NCBI GenBank assembly: GCA_040769385.1 | Contig: JAXGLD010000002.1 | Span: 186,001-250,000 of the forward strand | Length of the DNA: 64,000 nucleotides | Direction of reading: 5' to 3' | Origin: PHAA01 sp022706565 | Lineage (GTDB): Bacteria; Bacillota; Syntrophomonadia; Syntrophomonadales; Syntrophomonadaceae | Shown: one piece after another, positions 34,561 to 43,806 of the stretch | Numbering within the stretch: the stretch's first letter is position 1 | How the letters are laid out: each line of letters starts with the position of its first letter | Made by a program: the position numbers and the translations under genes | Notes under the pieces: model-generated | The model's input: the letters and a program-made list of their open reading frames with translations, nothing else | Databases searched by the model: none | Told to the model about the DNA's origin: nothing

Positions 34561-35331
34561 CTACACATATTTCTTCAGCTGTTTAAGGGCCGCTTTTTCC
34601 AACCTTGACACTTGGGCTTGGGAGATGCCTATCTCGTCTGCGACTTCCATCTGGGTCTTGCCGTTGAAGAACCGCAGGGATACGATATGTTTCTCCCGCT
34701 CATTGAGTTTCTTAAGAGCTTCGTTGATGGTAATAGACTCCAGCCATTGCGAATCATTATTCTTGTCGTCACTGATCTGATCCATAACCAGGATCGGATC
34801 ACCACCGTCATTGTAGATGGGTTCAAATAGAGAGACCGGTTCCTGAATGGCGTCGAGGGCAAAAACCACCTCTTCCCGCGGCACATCAAGCTTCTCTGCC
34901 ATCTGGGTTATGGTAGGTTCGGTGGAATTCTCGGCCAGAAGCCTTTCCCTAACCTGTAGGGCCTTATAAGCAATATCCCGCAGCGAGCGGGAAACCCGAA
35001 CCGGATTGTTGTCGCGCAGGTAACGCCTTATCTCCCCGATGATCATCGGCACCGCATAGGTAGAGAATCGCACATTCTGACTCAGATCAAAATTGTCAAT
35101 GGCTTTGATAAGACCGATACAACCGACTTGAAACAAGTCGTCCACATATTCCCCCCGGTTGTTGAAGCGCTGAATCACACTCAATACCAGGCGCAGATTG
35201 CCTTGAATCAGACATTCCCTGGCTTCGTTCTGGCCATTATGCATATTCTCAAACAGGATGCGCATCTCTTCATTCTTCAATACCGGCAGTTTTGATGTAT
35301 TCACCCCGCAGATTTCAACCTTGGTTATCAA
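34561..35331 (-). CDS. sigG: Sporulation sigma factor SigG (late forespore)
   Basis: Directs late forespore transcription. It has 256 residues and the conserved start KVEICGVNTSKLPVLKNEEM, region 2 with NLRLVLSVIQRFNNRGEYVDDLFQVGCIGL, RFSTYAVPMIIGEIRRYLRDN, PVRVSRSLRDIAYKALQVR and FEPIYNDGGDPILVMDQ, all diagnostic for SigG against SigF. Region 4 ends in DEIGISQAQVSRLEKAALKQL. It follows sigE by 289 bp. The gap is T/A-rich and carries one CAAGACGC / GCGTCTTG inverted repeat (35510-35538); a forespore promoter there is expected but was not assigned. Confidence 0.97.
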   Translation of the reverse strand: MITKVEICGVNTSKLPVLKNEEMRILFENMHNGQNEARECLIQGNLRLVLSVIQRFNNRGEYVDDLFQVGCIGLIKAIDNFDLSQNVRFSTYAVPMIIGEIRRYLRDNNPVRVSRSLRDIAYKALQVRERLLAENSTEPTITQMAEKLDVPREEVVFALDAIQEPVSLFEPIYNDGGDPILVMDQISDDKNNDSQWLESITINEALKKLNEREKHIVSLRFFNGKTQMEVADEIGISQAQVSRLEKAALKQLKKYV

Positions 35332-35620
35332 AAAGCCACCCCTTCTCTCCGTATTTGCTGCTGTTGGGGAAGAGCCATTTTATTTTTTCTATTCATTCAG
35401 GTTTGTTTTTAATTATTTACTTATATGCCACATCTTATTCTTGCCAGAAAAACGAAAAAGAGCCTTGACCAATGCTCTTCAATATTGCCAAAGAAAGCTC
35501 ATCGCTATGCAAGACGCCCGTTCCTTACGCGCGTCTTGTACTCTTCAATCGCGGAATTCTATTGCCTGCCCCATGCCCTTTTTCAACGGTCTGCCCAGAC
35601 CAGCACTTTTTTGGAGTGCT

Positions 35621-36343
35621 CTATTCAATCTTGCGTATTTCCCGGTTCAATCTCTTGAGGATCCTTTTCTCCAGGCGGCTGATGTAAGATTGAGAAATCC
35701 CCAGCAAGTCAGCTACCTCCTTCTGGGTCTTTTCGGCTCCATCATTTAATCCAAAACGCAGTCTGATGATAGTGTGTTCGCGCGGAGTAAGTTTGTGCAT
35801 GGCCTGCCAAAGCAAAGATTTTTCCACTTCCCCTTCAATTTTTTTGTATATCATATCGCCTTCAGTACCCAATATGTCTGACAGGAGCAACTCGTTGCCA
35901 TCCCAATCAATATTGAGTGGTTCGTCTAACGATACCTCAGCCCGGTTTTTTTGATTGCGGCGCAGGTACATCAGAATTTCATTCTCGATGCAGCGAGAAG
36001 CATAGGTGGCGAGCTTGATGTTTTTCTTGGGTTCAAAGGTATTGACTGCTTTTATTAAGCCAATGGTACCAATAGAAACCAGATCCTCGATGTTTATGCC
36101 GGTATTCTCAAATTTTTTGGCTATGTATACTACCAAACGCAGATTATGTTCGATAAGGCTGGTCTTTACTTCTTCGTCCCCCTGGTCCAAGCGAGCAATA
36201 AGACTGCTTTCCTCCTTCTCCTTCAGGGGCGGAGGCAGGATCTCGGTTGAACCGATATAGTGAACATAATCAGGCAATCGCCTCCGGATATACCACTTCA
36301 CCAGAATTAGCTTCCAAGCAACCAGCTTCTCCCAAATATTCAT
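35621..36343 (-). CDS. sigE: Sporulation sigma factor SigE precursor (early mother cell)
   Basis: Directs early mother-cell transcription. It has 240 residues including an N-terminal pro-sequence rich in Trp, Lys and Arg (WYIRRRLPDY) that is removed by SpoIIGA near YIGSTEILPPPL. Region 2 has EHNLRLVVYIAKKFENTGINIEDLVSIGTIGLIKAV in order; region 4 has LLGISQSYISRLEKR. It lies 12 bp after spoIIGA, as expected for the protease-substrate pair. Confidence 0.97.
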   Translation of the reverse strand: MNIWEKLVAWKLILVKWYIRRRLPDYVHYIGSTEILPPPLKEKEESSLIARLDQGDEEVKTSLIEHNLRLVVYIAKKFENTGINIEDLVSIGTIGLIKAVNTFEPKKNIKLATYASRCIENEILMYLRRNQKNRAEVSLDEPLNIDWDGNELLLSDILGTEGDMIYKKIEGEVEKSLLWQAMHKLTPREHTIIRLRFGLNDGAEKTQKEVADLLGISQSYISRLEKRILKRLNREIRKIE

Positions 36344-36355
36344 TTATCATGCCTC

Positions 36356-37246
36356 CTATGCAGTCTGCAAGATTTCAGATGGAATCAACAATTGATAATT
36401 GTCTTCGATGGTCAACCGGTCCAGATATACACCAACTACCAGGTTTTTGTACAAGGCTGACGGCCAATCCGGATCGATTATGACCTGATCGCATCGGAAC
36501 CCTACCATCATGCCGCTCTTCTGACCTATCGAAGAAAACGGGATCAAGCGCAGGCGATTTGCCCAACTGCTGTTGCTCAAGGCTTCGAGAAGATCATTCT
36601 GATCACGCATGTTCTCCAAGATGGCCCGGCAGTCGCGAGGAATACAATTCTTAAGCAATTCGTATTCTGCCACTACCACCGGCCGGCGGGTCAAAGGATC
36701 ACGCAGATGGTTACCTGTATCCAGAAAACCCTCACCGCAACAAACCCTGTTCCCAAAATGAAGTTCTACCTTGTGTTTCAAGAGAGCCGGGATCAGCTTG
36801 CGAGCCAGGTACTTTTCTCCTTGATAGCCCACCACGACAGCGCCAAGAATACCTCCCAGGAGCCACCATAACCCTACTCCCTTGTCTCCCACCGCCTGGC
36901 TAAACTGGTAACCCAGTGCTACCGTAGCGCCAGCCGCCACGAAACTGACTCCGAAGAAAGCCAGCAAAGTCTTGCTGAAATCTGACCATCCTCGCGGGTG
37001 AAAGGCCAATATTACTATAAAAAGGGAGACAAATATCTTGGCCGGCCAGCTATACAAAGCATTCAGGTGAGGAAATAGATTTCCTACGCCATACATTGCC
37101 CCGAAGATGGCCACACCCGCAAAACGCAGGTAGTCGGTTTTTCTTCCCGCCAGTTTGGACGTGGACCACAGGATGATATAGTCCATTATGAAGTTCACCA
37201 GGAATGTTATATCGGCATAAACAACCGGTTGGTTCAACCAACTCAC
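36356..37246 (-). CDS. spoIIGA: Sporulation sigma-E processing peptidase SpoIIGA
   Basis: Membrane aspartic protease that activates pro-SigE in the mother cell. It has 296 residues: five hydrophobic helices in the first 150, then a cytoplasmic protease domain with the catalytic GFLDTGNHLRDPLT (about residue 176). The N-terminal VVYADITFLVNFIMDYIILW is typical. It is upstream of sigE and downstream of ftsZ, the clostridial order; the group II intron now lies in between. A TATAAT-like -10 is seen near 37340 on the minus strand, without a good -35, which would fit Spo0A-dependent control. Confidence 0.93.
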   Translation of the reverse strand: MSWLNQPVVYADITFLVNFIMDYIILWSTSKLAGRKTDYLRFAGVAIFGAMYGVGNLFPHLNALYSWPAKIFVSLFIVILAFHPRGWSDFSKTLLAFFGVSFVAAGATVALGYQFSQAVGDKGVGLWWLLGGILGAVVVGYQGEKYLARKLIPALLKHKVELHFGNRVCCGEGFLDTGNHLRDPLTRRPVVVAEYELLKNCIPRDCRAILENMRDQNDLLEALSNSSWANRLRLIPFSSIGQKSGMMVGFRCDQVIIDPDWPSALYKNLVVGVYLDRLTIEDNYQLLIPSEILQTA

Positions 37247-37541
37247 CTATCAATCCGATCAATCTGATACTCAACACAAACAGTGGGTCGTTCCATTTAT
37301 ATGGGTGCAGTTAAGATATATGTCTGCCAAATTATACTAGAATCCTATGCCATTAATTTGTTGTTTTAAGGATGCCCGGCAAAGCATCTTATCCCATTTA
37401 TAGCCAATTTGCGGGCATTTTTTCTATCAGCGACTGCTGGTCGGGGCCAACCCGCCGCCCGGACGGATCAGGTGATAGAGGAGCTGTCCGAAACTCAATC
37501 GGGTAGGAGGTAGGTGATTAGTTCACCTACCGACCTCCCAC

Positions 37542-37573
37542 AGCACCGTACGTACCGTTCGGTATACGGCGCT
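37542..37573 (-). ncRNA. Group II intron domain V
   Basis: Minus-strand AGCGCCGTA-TACCG-AAC-GGTAC-GTACGGTGCT forms the short catalytic hairpin with the AGC near its base, directly followed by the domain VI stem GGTAGGTGA / TCACCTACC and the intron 3' end. Confidence 0.8.
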
Positions 37574-37587
37574 TCCAAAGTTTACAC

Positions 37588-39006
37588 TTACTTAGCAGAG
37601 TAGCATTCCGTCAAACTGAGATATCCGGCACGTTTGAATCTCTCGTTGGGTAAGGCTCTTAATAAGATTGGGCTATGGGCAGTACGCCAATAGCCTTTTC
37701 TTGTGTTTGCCCACATCCATGCCTGTTCTTCCTGGATTCCTGAGCGCTTGAGGTTCTCGAAACGTGTGCGGATTCTCTTCCATCGTTTCCATGTCACCAT
37801 CCGTATACGACTTCTAATCCATTCATCCAAGCCCTGTAGCAGGTTCTTGGCGTCCGCCAGTTTGAAGTAATTCATCCAGCCCCGTACCACTTGGTTCAGC
37901 CGGACTTTTCTGGCCTCAATTCCCATCCCGTTACTGCGTCCGGTGATTTCTCGGATTTTGTCCTTGAATTTCCGGACACTCTTGGGATGTATCCTCAGCC
38001 TTCCTTCTCCTTTGTGGATGTAGAAGCTGTACCCCAGATATTTGACCCTGTTCACATGCGTCACCTGTGTCTTCTCCCTGTTTACCTTCAGGAATAGCTT
38101 CCCTTCGATGTATGGGAGGATATGGCCCAGCGTGCGGTTGGCTGCCTTCTTGCTCTTGCAGAATATCAGCAGGTCATCTGCGTAACGCACAAAACGGTGT
38201 CCCCGCCTCTCCAGTTCCCGGTCGCATTCATTCAGCATGATGTTCCCAAGTAGTGGACTTAGTGGACCGCCTTGCGGTACTCCTTCCGGGCTGTCCTCAA
38301 ACATCCCGCCCGCCATGACTCCCGCTCGCAGGAATTTATGGATGAGCGAGATTACTCGTCCATCCTTTATCGTTTCCGACAATATCTGGATGAGCCTGCT
38401 CTGGTTGACCGTGTCAAAATACCTTTCCAAATCCATATCAACTACGTATCTGTAGCCCTCTGTGATATTGGTCTGGCATCTTCTGAGCGCATCATGCGCA
38501 CTTCTTCTCGGTCTGAATCCAAAGCTGTTGTCTGAGAATTGCTTTTCAAAGATTGGACTTAGGACTTGGCATATCGCTTGTTGGATTAGTCTGTCCACGA
38601 CGGTTGGTATCCCTAGTTTCCTGGTTTTCCCGTTCTCTTTGGGTATTTCTACCCGGCGCACGGGTTTGGGACGGTAAATACCTTCCCGGATGGATTGTAT
38701 GAGTTTCCCCTGGTTTTCTTTCAGGAAGGGTAGAAGTTCATCTACCTGCATACCGTCAATTCCACCCGCGCCTTTGTTCCTCTTTACCTGCTTGTAGGCG
38801 CGGTTCAGATTGTCTCTGCCCAGGATTTGCTCCAACAATCCTTCCCTCTGCTGGTTGGTGTCGGTGCTGTCGGTTTCAGTCATCTTCAGTGACCCGCACG
38901 CTTCTGCATTCTCTCTCTGTTCCGCAGATACCCTTTGCAGATAGCCTTCCGTTCGAAGTTGTCTGTGCTTTAGCTTGTCACTTTCAGTAACTTTCATGAC
39001 CCACAC
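37588..39006 (-). CDS. ltrA: Group II intron reverse transcriptase/maturase
   Basis: A 472-residue intron-encoded protein. RT blocks in order: GAGGIDGM (about residue 81), RKLGIPTVVDRLIQQAI, FGFRPRRSAHDAL, YVVDMDLERYFDTVN, GVPQGGPLSPLLGNIML, the catalytic FVRYADDLLIF (about 271) and VNREKT. The maturase domain X follows (GWMNYFKLAD). The C-terminal ends without an HNH endonuclease domain, so mobility would depend on target structure or replication forks. It appears intact, and the intron RNA around it is complete, so it may be active. Confidence 0.95.
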   Translation of the reverse strand: MWVMKVTESDKLKHRQLRTEGYLQRVSAEQRENAEACGSLKMTETDSTDTNQQREGLLEQILGRDNLNRAYKQVKRNKGAGGIDGMQVDELLPFLKENQGKLIQSIREGIYRPKPVRRVEIPKENGKTRKLGIPTVVDRLIQQAICQVLSPIFEKQFSDNSFGFRPRRSAHDALRRCQTNITEGYRYVVDMDLERYFDTVNQSRLIQILSETIKDGRVISLIHKFLRAGVMAGGMFEDSPEGVPQGGPLSPLLGNIMLNECDRELERRGHRFVRYADDLLIFCKSKKAANRTLGHILPYIEGKLFLKVNREKTQVTHVNRVKYLGYSFYIHKGEGRLRIHPKSVRKFKDKIREITGRSNGMGIEARKVRLNQVVRGWMNYFKLADAKNLLQGLDEWIRSRIRMVTWKRWKRIRTRFENLKRSGIQEEQAWMWANTRKGYWRTAHSPILLRALPNERFKRAGYLSLTECYSAK

Positions 39007-39400
39007 CTCCTCTGGTTCAGCCCTTCCCTTTGCTTCTAGAAAGCTCCGGTACTATGGCCTCGGCTGACTTCTCACGACAAATCTTGTTTCAACCGGGCTT
39101 CTTACTCTGTTTCCGCCCGTCCGCGAGATCTCCCCGGGTAAGAACGCAGTCTTTCCTTCCATCCATCTGCCACATTTACACCGCAAGTTTCCGGATAGTT
39201 TTGGGCTTCAGTTTGTTAGGCAACCTCACCCAACTTTCGATGCCTTATGTGATTTCTGTTCGTCAGACCGGAAGTTTGCCGCCGGCTTCCTTCAGATTCC
39301 TCGTCACCGAGGACACCCTTGCCCTTGGCTATGTGCTTGGCACTATCAACCCGCACTAGGGACTTTCACCCATTAGACTGCGCCCATGCCGGGCGCACCT

Positions 39401-39431
39401 AAAAAAGCCAGCCTCTGCTTAGAGACTGGCT
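39401..39431 (-). terminator. ftsZ Rho-independent terminator
   Basis: On the minus strand AGCCAGTCTCT-AAGC-AGAGGCTGGCT followed by TTTTTT, 32 bp after the ftsZ stop. A near-perfect 11-bp stem. It serves as the insertion site of the intron. Confidence 0.92.
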
Positions 39432-39462
39432 AGGGATTAGTCCGAATTTATCTGATGTCTGA

Positions 39463-40542
39463 CTATTTCCGCTTTAACACGAAAGGAGGTATCTCCAAAT
39501 CATTGCGATCCAGATAAGAGGGGGTCGGCCGGCCACCGGCCTGGCGGGGCTGGCGCTGAACCGGTTCACTGGTGGGCTGCAGCCGCGGGCCATCGAAGCC
39601 TGTAGCAATGACTGTCACTCTTACCTCATCTCCCAGCGATTCGTCCGTATTGGCTCCAAAGATGATGTTGGCTTCGGCATCGGCTGATTCATGTATGATC
39701 GCTGCTGCCTCCTGGATCTCGAACAAGGTCAAGTCCTCGCCACCGCTGATATTAAACAAAACTCCTTTGGCTCCCTCGATGGAGGTTTCCAGCAGCGGGC
39801 TTGAAATAGCCTGCCGGGCAGCTTCAGCCGCACGGTTCTCCCCTTTGGCCTGTCCTATTCCCATTAATGCGGAGCCGGTATTCTTCATCACCGTCTGTAC
39901 ATCGGCAAAATCACAGTTGATTAGACCAGGAATGGCGATAAGATCAGAAATGCCCTGAACGCCCTGGCGCAGGATGTCATCAGCTACCCGGAAAGCATCA
40001 TTGACCGGGGTGTTCTTTTGTACTACCGCCAACAGCCGGTCATTGGGGATTGTGATAAGACTGTCCACTTCTTCCTTCAATGCCTGTATACCTTTTTCGG
40101 CTTGTTGATTTCTTTTTCGTCCCTCAAACAGGAAGGGCTTGGTTACTACTCCAACTGTTAAAGCCCCCAACCGTTTAGCCACCCGGGCAATGATGGGGGC
40201 ACCACCGGTCCCGGTTCCCCCGCCCATTCCGGCCGTTACAAAAACCATGTCAGCGCCTTGCAGGGCGCGAACGATCTCATCTTCGCTCTCCTCCGCCGCT
40301 TTCATTCCGATTTCGGGATCGGCTCCAGCACCGAGGCCTTTGGTAAGTTTTCCCCCTACCTGGATCTTCTTCTCCGCTTTCGATAAAGCCAAAGCCTGGG
40401 AGTCGGTATTGACAGAAATAAATTCGACCCCTTTCAAATTAGCCTCGATCATCCTATTAATAGCGTTGCTTCCCCCGCCGCCAACACCTATAACCTTAAT
40501 GTCAGCAAACTGCTCCATCTCTACATCGAAATCCAACGGCAT
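39463..40542 (-). CDS. ftsZ: Cell division protein FtsZ
   Basis: Tubulin-like GTPase that forms the division ring. It has 359 residues: GVGGGGSNAINRM at the N-terminus, the GTP signature GGGTGTGGAP (about residue 106), the T7 loop NCDFADVQTVM (about 209), and the conserved C-terminal tail PSYLDRNDLEIPPFVLKRK, which binds FtsA. It follows ftsA by 18 bp and ends at a strong terminator. Confidence 0.98.
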   Translation of the reverse strand: MPLDFDVEMEQFADIKVIGVGGGGSNAINRMIEANLKGVEFISVNTDSQALALSKAEKKIQVGGKLTKGLGAGADPEIGMKAAEESEDEIVRALQGADMVFVTAGMGGGTGTGGAPIIARVAKRLGALTVGVVTKPFLFEGRKRNQQAEKGIQALKEEVDSLITIPNDRLLAVVQKNTPVNDAFRVADDILRQGVQGISDLIAIPGLINCDFADVQTVMKNTGSALMGIGQAKGENRAAEAARQAISSPLLETSIEGAKGVLFNISGGEDLTLFEIQEAAAIIHESADAEANIIFGANTDESLGDEVRVTVIATGFDGPRLQPTSEPVQRQPRQAGGRPTPSYLDRNDLEIPPFVLKRK

Positions 40543-40560
40543 GTTTTACCCTCCTCAAAT

Positions 40561-41790
40561 TTAAGAAAATAAATCCTTTAACCAATAATTAATTCTGTCA
40601 ACTATACCGGAAACTCCTGACGGTTTCTGGATCGACTCCGGATCCATATGTCTTAGTCCGCATATCAAGCCACCTAAAGCTACGGAATTTTGAGGCTGGC
40701 AGAATTCCGAACTGAGTCCTCTTATATTATCGGGTCTTCCCAATCGAACCGGTACATTAAAATAGTCTTCCATCACTGCCACAATACCCTGCAGTTGTGC
40801 TCCCCCGCCGGTAAAAACAATACCTCCGGCTAATTTGTCCAAGTCACAAGACTGCTGTAATTCAGTATAAATCATTTCCATCATTTCCAAAACCCGTGCA
40901 GAAATTATTTCCGCAACCAGTTTTTGGGGTACTTGTTTGGTTTCATTTCCTTGGATATTGTGAATTTCTATCATTACCTCGTCTGAGGCTAAATCGGGTG
41001 AGGCTAAGCCGAACTGTTCCTTGATGCGGGTTCCTTCCTCTATCGACGTTCTGAGCACAATGGCCAGATCCTTGTTAATATAGTCGCCGCCGACAGGCAG
41101 TACCGCCGTTGATCGAATTGTACCTTGGGAGAATATGCTGATCTCCGTAGTCCCGGCACCCATGTCTATCAGGGCTACCCCCATCTCTTTTTCGGCCGGT
41201 AATAAAACGGATTCGGCATTCAGCAATTGGTTATACACGGTTTCATCTATGGAAAGGTTGATACGCTGAGCGCTTCGCTGCAGATTCTGCATGGCTGCGG
41301 CAGCGGCGTAGATCACCAGGGCTTCGGCTTCCAGTCGGTTTCCTACCATCCCCACCGGATCCTTGACACCGTCATACCCGTCGATAATGTATTGCCTCTC
41401 TATTACCTGAACAATAGCCTTGTCCGGTGTCAATGAGATATTAGTAGCCGAACTCAAGACCCTTTCCTTGTCTTCTGCGGCAACCACGCTGTCCGGGTTT
41501 CCTACCGCAATCACCGCCCGGTTGTTGACCGCACCAATGCTTATGCTGGAGAAACCAGTAACCGTGCTCAGAATCTCTCTGCCGGTCATCCTCTCCAATT
41601 CATTCAGACAGTTATCAATGGAACGCGAGGTGCTTTCGATATCGATAATGTTTCCCTTACGAAGCCCAGCCGAGGGGATTCGGGCCATACCCAGTACCTG
41701 AACCTCCTGTTGATGGTTCATCACCCCTAGAGCCGCCTTCACCTCACAGGTACCGACATCCAAACCTACTGCTATGTTGCGTTTGTTAAT
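40561..41790 (-). CDS. ftsA: Cell division protein FtsA (apparent ATT start)
   Basis: Actin-like membrane tether of FtsZ. It shows the phosphate-1 motif GLDVGTCEVKA, IDMGAGTTEISIF (phosphate 2), and VFTGGGAQLQGI (adenosine). No ATG or GTG fits the N-terminus: a TTG at 41763 has no ribosome site and would cut into the first strand (IAVGLDVGT). In frame, ATT at 41790 lies nine bases after GAGGAG and gives INKRNIAVGLDVG, as in other FtsA proteins; an in-frame TAG is 24 bp further up. I therefore call an ATT start (409 residues). The C-terminal NYWLKDLF is the amphipathic membrane helix. Confidence 0.93.
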   Translation of the reverse strand: MNKRNIAVGLDVGTCEVKAALGVMNHQQEVQVLGMARIPSAGLRKGNIIDIESTSRSIDNCLNELERMTGREILSTVTGFSSISIGAVNNRAVIAVGNPDSVVAAEDKERVLSSATNISLTPDKAIVQVIERQYIIDGYDGVKDPVGMVGNRLEAEALVIYAAAAAMQNLQRSAQRINLSIDETVYNQLLNAESVLLPAEKEMGVALIDMGAGTTEISIFSQGTIRSTAVLPVGGDYINKDLAIVLRTSIEEGTRIKEQFGLASPDLASDEVMIEIHNIQGNETKQVPQKLVAEIISARVLEMMEMIYTELQQSCDLDKLAGGIVFTGGGAQLQGIVAVMEDYFNVPVRLGRPDNIRGLSSEFCQPQNSVALGGLICGLRHMDPESIQKPSGVSGIVDRINYWLKDLFS

Positions 41791-41870
41791 TTTAAAGCAC
41801 TCCTCACACGGTTTCTACCAACTAAATACTACAAACGCAACTATATTCCTTTTTTGGAACCTTGTTTTTA

Positions 41871-42206
41871 TCAGTACTTTTTCAGTAAATATCGACGGAT
41901 AATCCCCATATTTTGGAATAACCGAACCCCAAACACCACGACTGCGGCCAGGTACAACTCCAATCCCAATTTATCGCCAAAATAAGCTAATGCCGATGCC
42001 AGCAGAGAATTGGTAAAAAAGCCGGTTATAAATATCGTGGTATCAAAGGAATCCTCCATAAAAGCACGGATACCCCCCAGTACCGAATCCAATGCCGCCA
42101 ACACGCCAATGGATACATACTGCACCATGGAGGCCGGCAGGAAAATCGGCAGCTGATAGCCTATGAACAGTCCCAGAGCCAAGCACAACAGGGTTATCCA
42201 CCACAT
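41871..42206 (-). CDS. sbp: Small basic protein (Sbp, DUF1290)
   Basis: A 111-residue membrane protein with about four hydrophobic segments, including QYVSIGVLAALDSVLGGIRAFMED and FFTNSLLASALAYFGDKLG. The family (Sbp) lies next to ftsA or ftsQ in many Firmicutes and its function is unknown. The start at 42206 (MWWITLL) is preceded by GGGCGG; a TTG three codons earlier is possible. It lies between the DUF881 gene and ftsA. Confidence 0.88.
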   Translation of the reverse strand: MWWITLLCLALGLFIGYQLPIFLPASMVQYVSIGVLAALDSVLGGIRAFMEDSFDTTIFITGFFTNSLLASALAYFGDKLGLELYLAAVVVFGVRLFQNMGIIRRYLLKKY

Positions 42207-42223
42207 ATCTACCAATCCGCCCT

Positions 42224-42928
42224 TTACTTTTGTTTCGGAGTAGAGAACTGGAATTTTAAAGCGCCAGTGTAAGCAGGTATCTCGATATTATCGCTGCGAG
42301 CCAGCTGGGTCTGCAACCCGAAGGTCTTAAGTTCTTCCAGTTTGCCGCCCTTGATGGTCAGTCCGCTCTCCAGCAGCTGCTGGTTACCGATAGCCTTGAT
42401 CACAAAGGGGGGACCGATTTTATTCCAATTGACCAATATCGTTGTACCCGCACAGCGGATCTCGGACATGGCAACAATTCTTTGGTTATTGACGGATATG
42501 GCTTCCGCACCGGATGCTTTTATCTCGTTTACAATACTCAAAATATCGCTGTCATGAACCAGGTAAGCATTAGGATCCTCTCCCGGCTGCAAGACCTGGG
42601 GATTATCATTTAGGGTCACAATGATGCCCGGACCGGTCACTGCGGTCAAACCAGCAGCCAAGTTTGATTTGCGCAGCTCTGCCTGCAAGTCTTGGTTGAG
42701 TTGGCTTTCACTGCTGACATTGGCCAGCTTTTCTCTCAGCTCGACTACCTCTTCAGACAGGGCCTGATTTTCTTTAAGCAAAGCGCTATTGGCAGCGGTC
42801 AGGTCGTCCACCCTGGAGGTGCGCAGGTTGGTACCATAACTCTCCGAGGTTCGGTATTGAACCGACAACATGATGCCTACGATTACACAGATAGCCATTA
42901 TCGCAATTTTGCCTGTTTTGTTATGCAT
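42224..42928 (-). CDS. DUF881 family protein (YlxW/YlxX-like)
   Basis: 234 residues: an N-terminal membrane anchor (about residues 8-22), a coiled-coil segment (about 40-85, LLKENQALSEEVVELREKL), and the DUF881 domain with TGPGIIVTLND and SGAEAISVNNQRIVAMSEIRC. Family members sit beside ftsQ and sbp in Firmicutes; the role is not known but the context suggests septum or membrane work. It starts 10 bp after ftsQ. Confidence 0.88.
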   Translation of the reverse strand: MHNKTGKIAIMAICVIVGIMLSVQYRTSESYGTNLRTSRVDDLTAANSALLKENQALSEEVVELREKLANVSSESQLNQDLQAELRKSNLAAGLTAVTGPGIIVTLNDNPQVLQPGEDPNAYLVHDSDILSIVNEIKASGAEAISVNNQRIVAMSEIRCAGTTILVNWNKIGPPFVIKAIGNQQLLESGLTIKGGKLEELKTFGLQTQLARSDNIEIPAYTGALKFQFSTPKQK

Positions 42929-42938
42929 GTTTCCACCT

Positions 42939-43694
42939 CTACCCTCTGGTTTTTACAACCGGCTCCCCCTTAAACCGGAGGTCGACATATTCTAATTCAT
43001 CTATGCCCTTCTCGCTCATTTCTTCTTCCATGTCCAGAACTTCGCTGAACATCTTAACCTTCTCATCCAATCTCTCCAGATCTCCAAACCGGACCTCAGT
43101 CCCCTGTACGGTGTAGATTTTCAAAGTTCCATCCTGGTTTTGATAATGCACGTCCGATATGCGGGCTTGCTGCTCGCCCGGTATGGCTTGCCACACCTTT
43201 TTTATCATATCCGTAGCTTCGACATTGATAGTCTGCCCAAGGTTCACGTATTCGGGAACATTCTCCAAAGTGATGATCAGTTGATTATCAACTGGGATAT
43301 TATTTAGTTTGTCAAAACAAACCCCCGTATCATCGATACACAAAAACAGGTCTTTAAATGGTATGACTGCCCATACCTGCCGTTCAACAACACCGATCGA
43401 AATCTGATTGGGTAAGTGCCGCCTGACTTCTGCCTGCTTGATCATGGGGTGAACTTCGATGGACTTGACGGCCAATTTTTCGTCCAGGGAAAAAACATTC
43501 ATGCCCGGAGCCAGTCCTGACAATGCCAGTATCTCTTCCTGGGTCACCTTTTCACTGCCGGTCACTCTGATCTGGGTGACATCAAAAATAGTGCTATGCA
43601 TGAAGAGGTAAGCCGACAGCAAAGCAATAAATGCAAACAGAACCAAGCTGAATCTTCGCGCAAACTTCCTCCGACCCACAACTTCCCCTTCCAT
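42939..43694 (-). CDS. ftsQ: Cell division protein FtsQ/DivIB
   Basis: Septal membrane protein linking FtsL and the divisome. It has 251 residues: a short basic cytoplasmic tail (GRRKFARR), one membrane helix (about 15-35), a POTRA domain starting VTQIRVTGSEKVTQEEILALSGL, and a beta domain. The start is uncertain: ATG at 43694 lacks a ribosome site, whereas a GTG five codons on (43679) has AAGGGG five bases upstream. It is preceded by its own promoter. Confidence 0.92.
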   Translation of the reverse strand: MEGEVVGRRKFARRFSLVLFAFIALLSAYLFMHSTIFDVTQIRVTGSEKVTQEEILALSGLAPGMNVFSLDEKLAVKSIEVHPMIKQAEVRRHLPNQISIGVVERQVWAVIPFKDLFLCIDDTGVCFDKLNNIPVDNQLIITLENVPEYVNLGQTINVEATDMIKKVWQAIPGEQQARISDVHYQNQDGTLKIYTVQGTEVRFGDLERLDEKVKMFSEVLDMEEEMSEKGIDELEYVDLRFKGEPVVKTRG

Positions 43695-43724
43695 CCATCA
43701 AGTCTTTGGTATTTTCTAGAGAAA

Positions 43725-43753
43725 ATTATAACAGAGAATCATCTGACTTTGAA
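43725..43753 (-). promoter_or_regulatory. SigA-type promoter of ftsQ-DUF881-sbp-ftsA-ftsZ
   Basis: On the minus strand TTCAAA (43753-43748), 17-bp spacer, TATAAT (43730-43725). It lies between the murA terminator and ftsQ, so the ftsQAZ block has its own promoter. Confidence 0.7.
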
Positions 43754-43806
43754 GCGAACCGAACTTCGGCTCTCTTGTATTCTTGGATAGATCGTGATAA
43801 CTCCAT

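Larger units (their letters stand above)
37498..39398 (-). mobile_element. Group II intron (class C-like) inserted after the ftsZ terminator
   Basis: The 5' end is GTGCGCCC at 39398. Domain V is visible at about 37541-37574 (AGCGCCGTA / TACGGTGCT), followed by a domain VI hairpin ending in CTACCCGAT at 37498. The intron encodes a reverse transcriptase without a recognisable endonuclease domain. Its 5' boundary lies two bases after the T-run of the ftsZ terminator, the preferred target of class C introns. The boundaries are read from sequence; class assignment is inferred. Confidence 0.88.

Noticed and set aside
37247..37497. Spo0A box upstream of spoIIGA
   Set aside because: TTTGGCAGA near 37330 on the minus strand has too many mismatches to TTTGTCRAA for a confident call.
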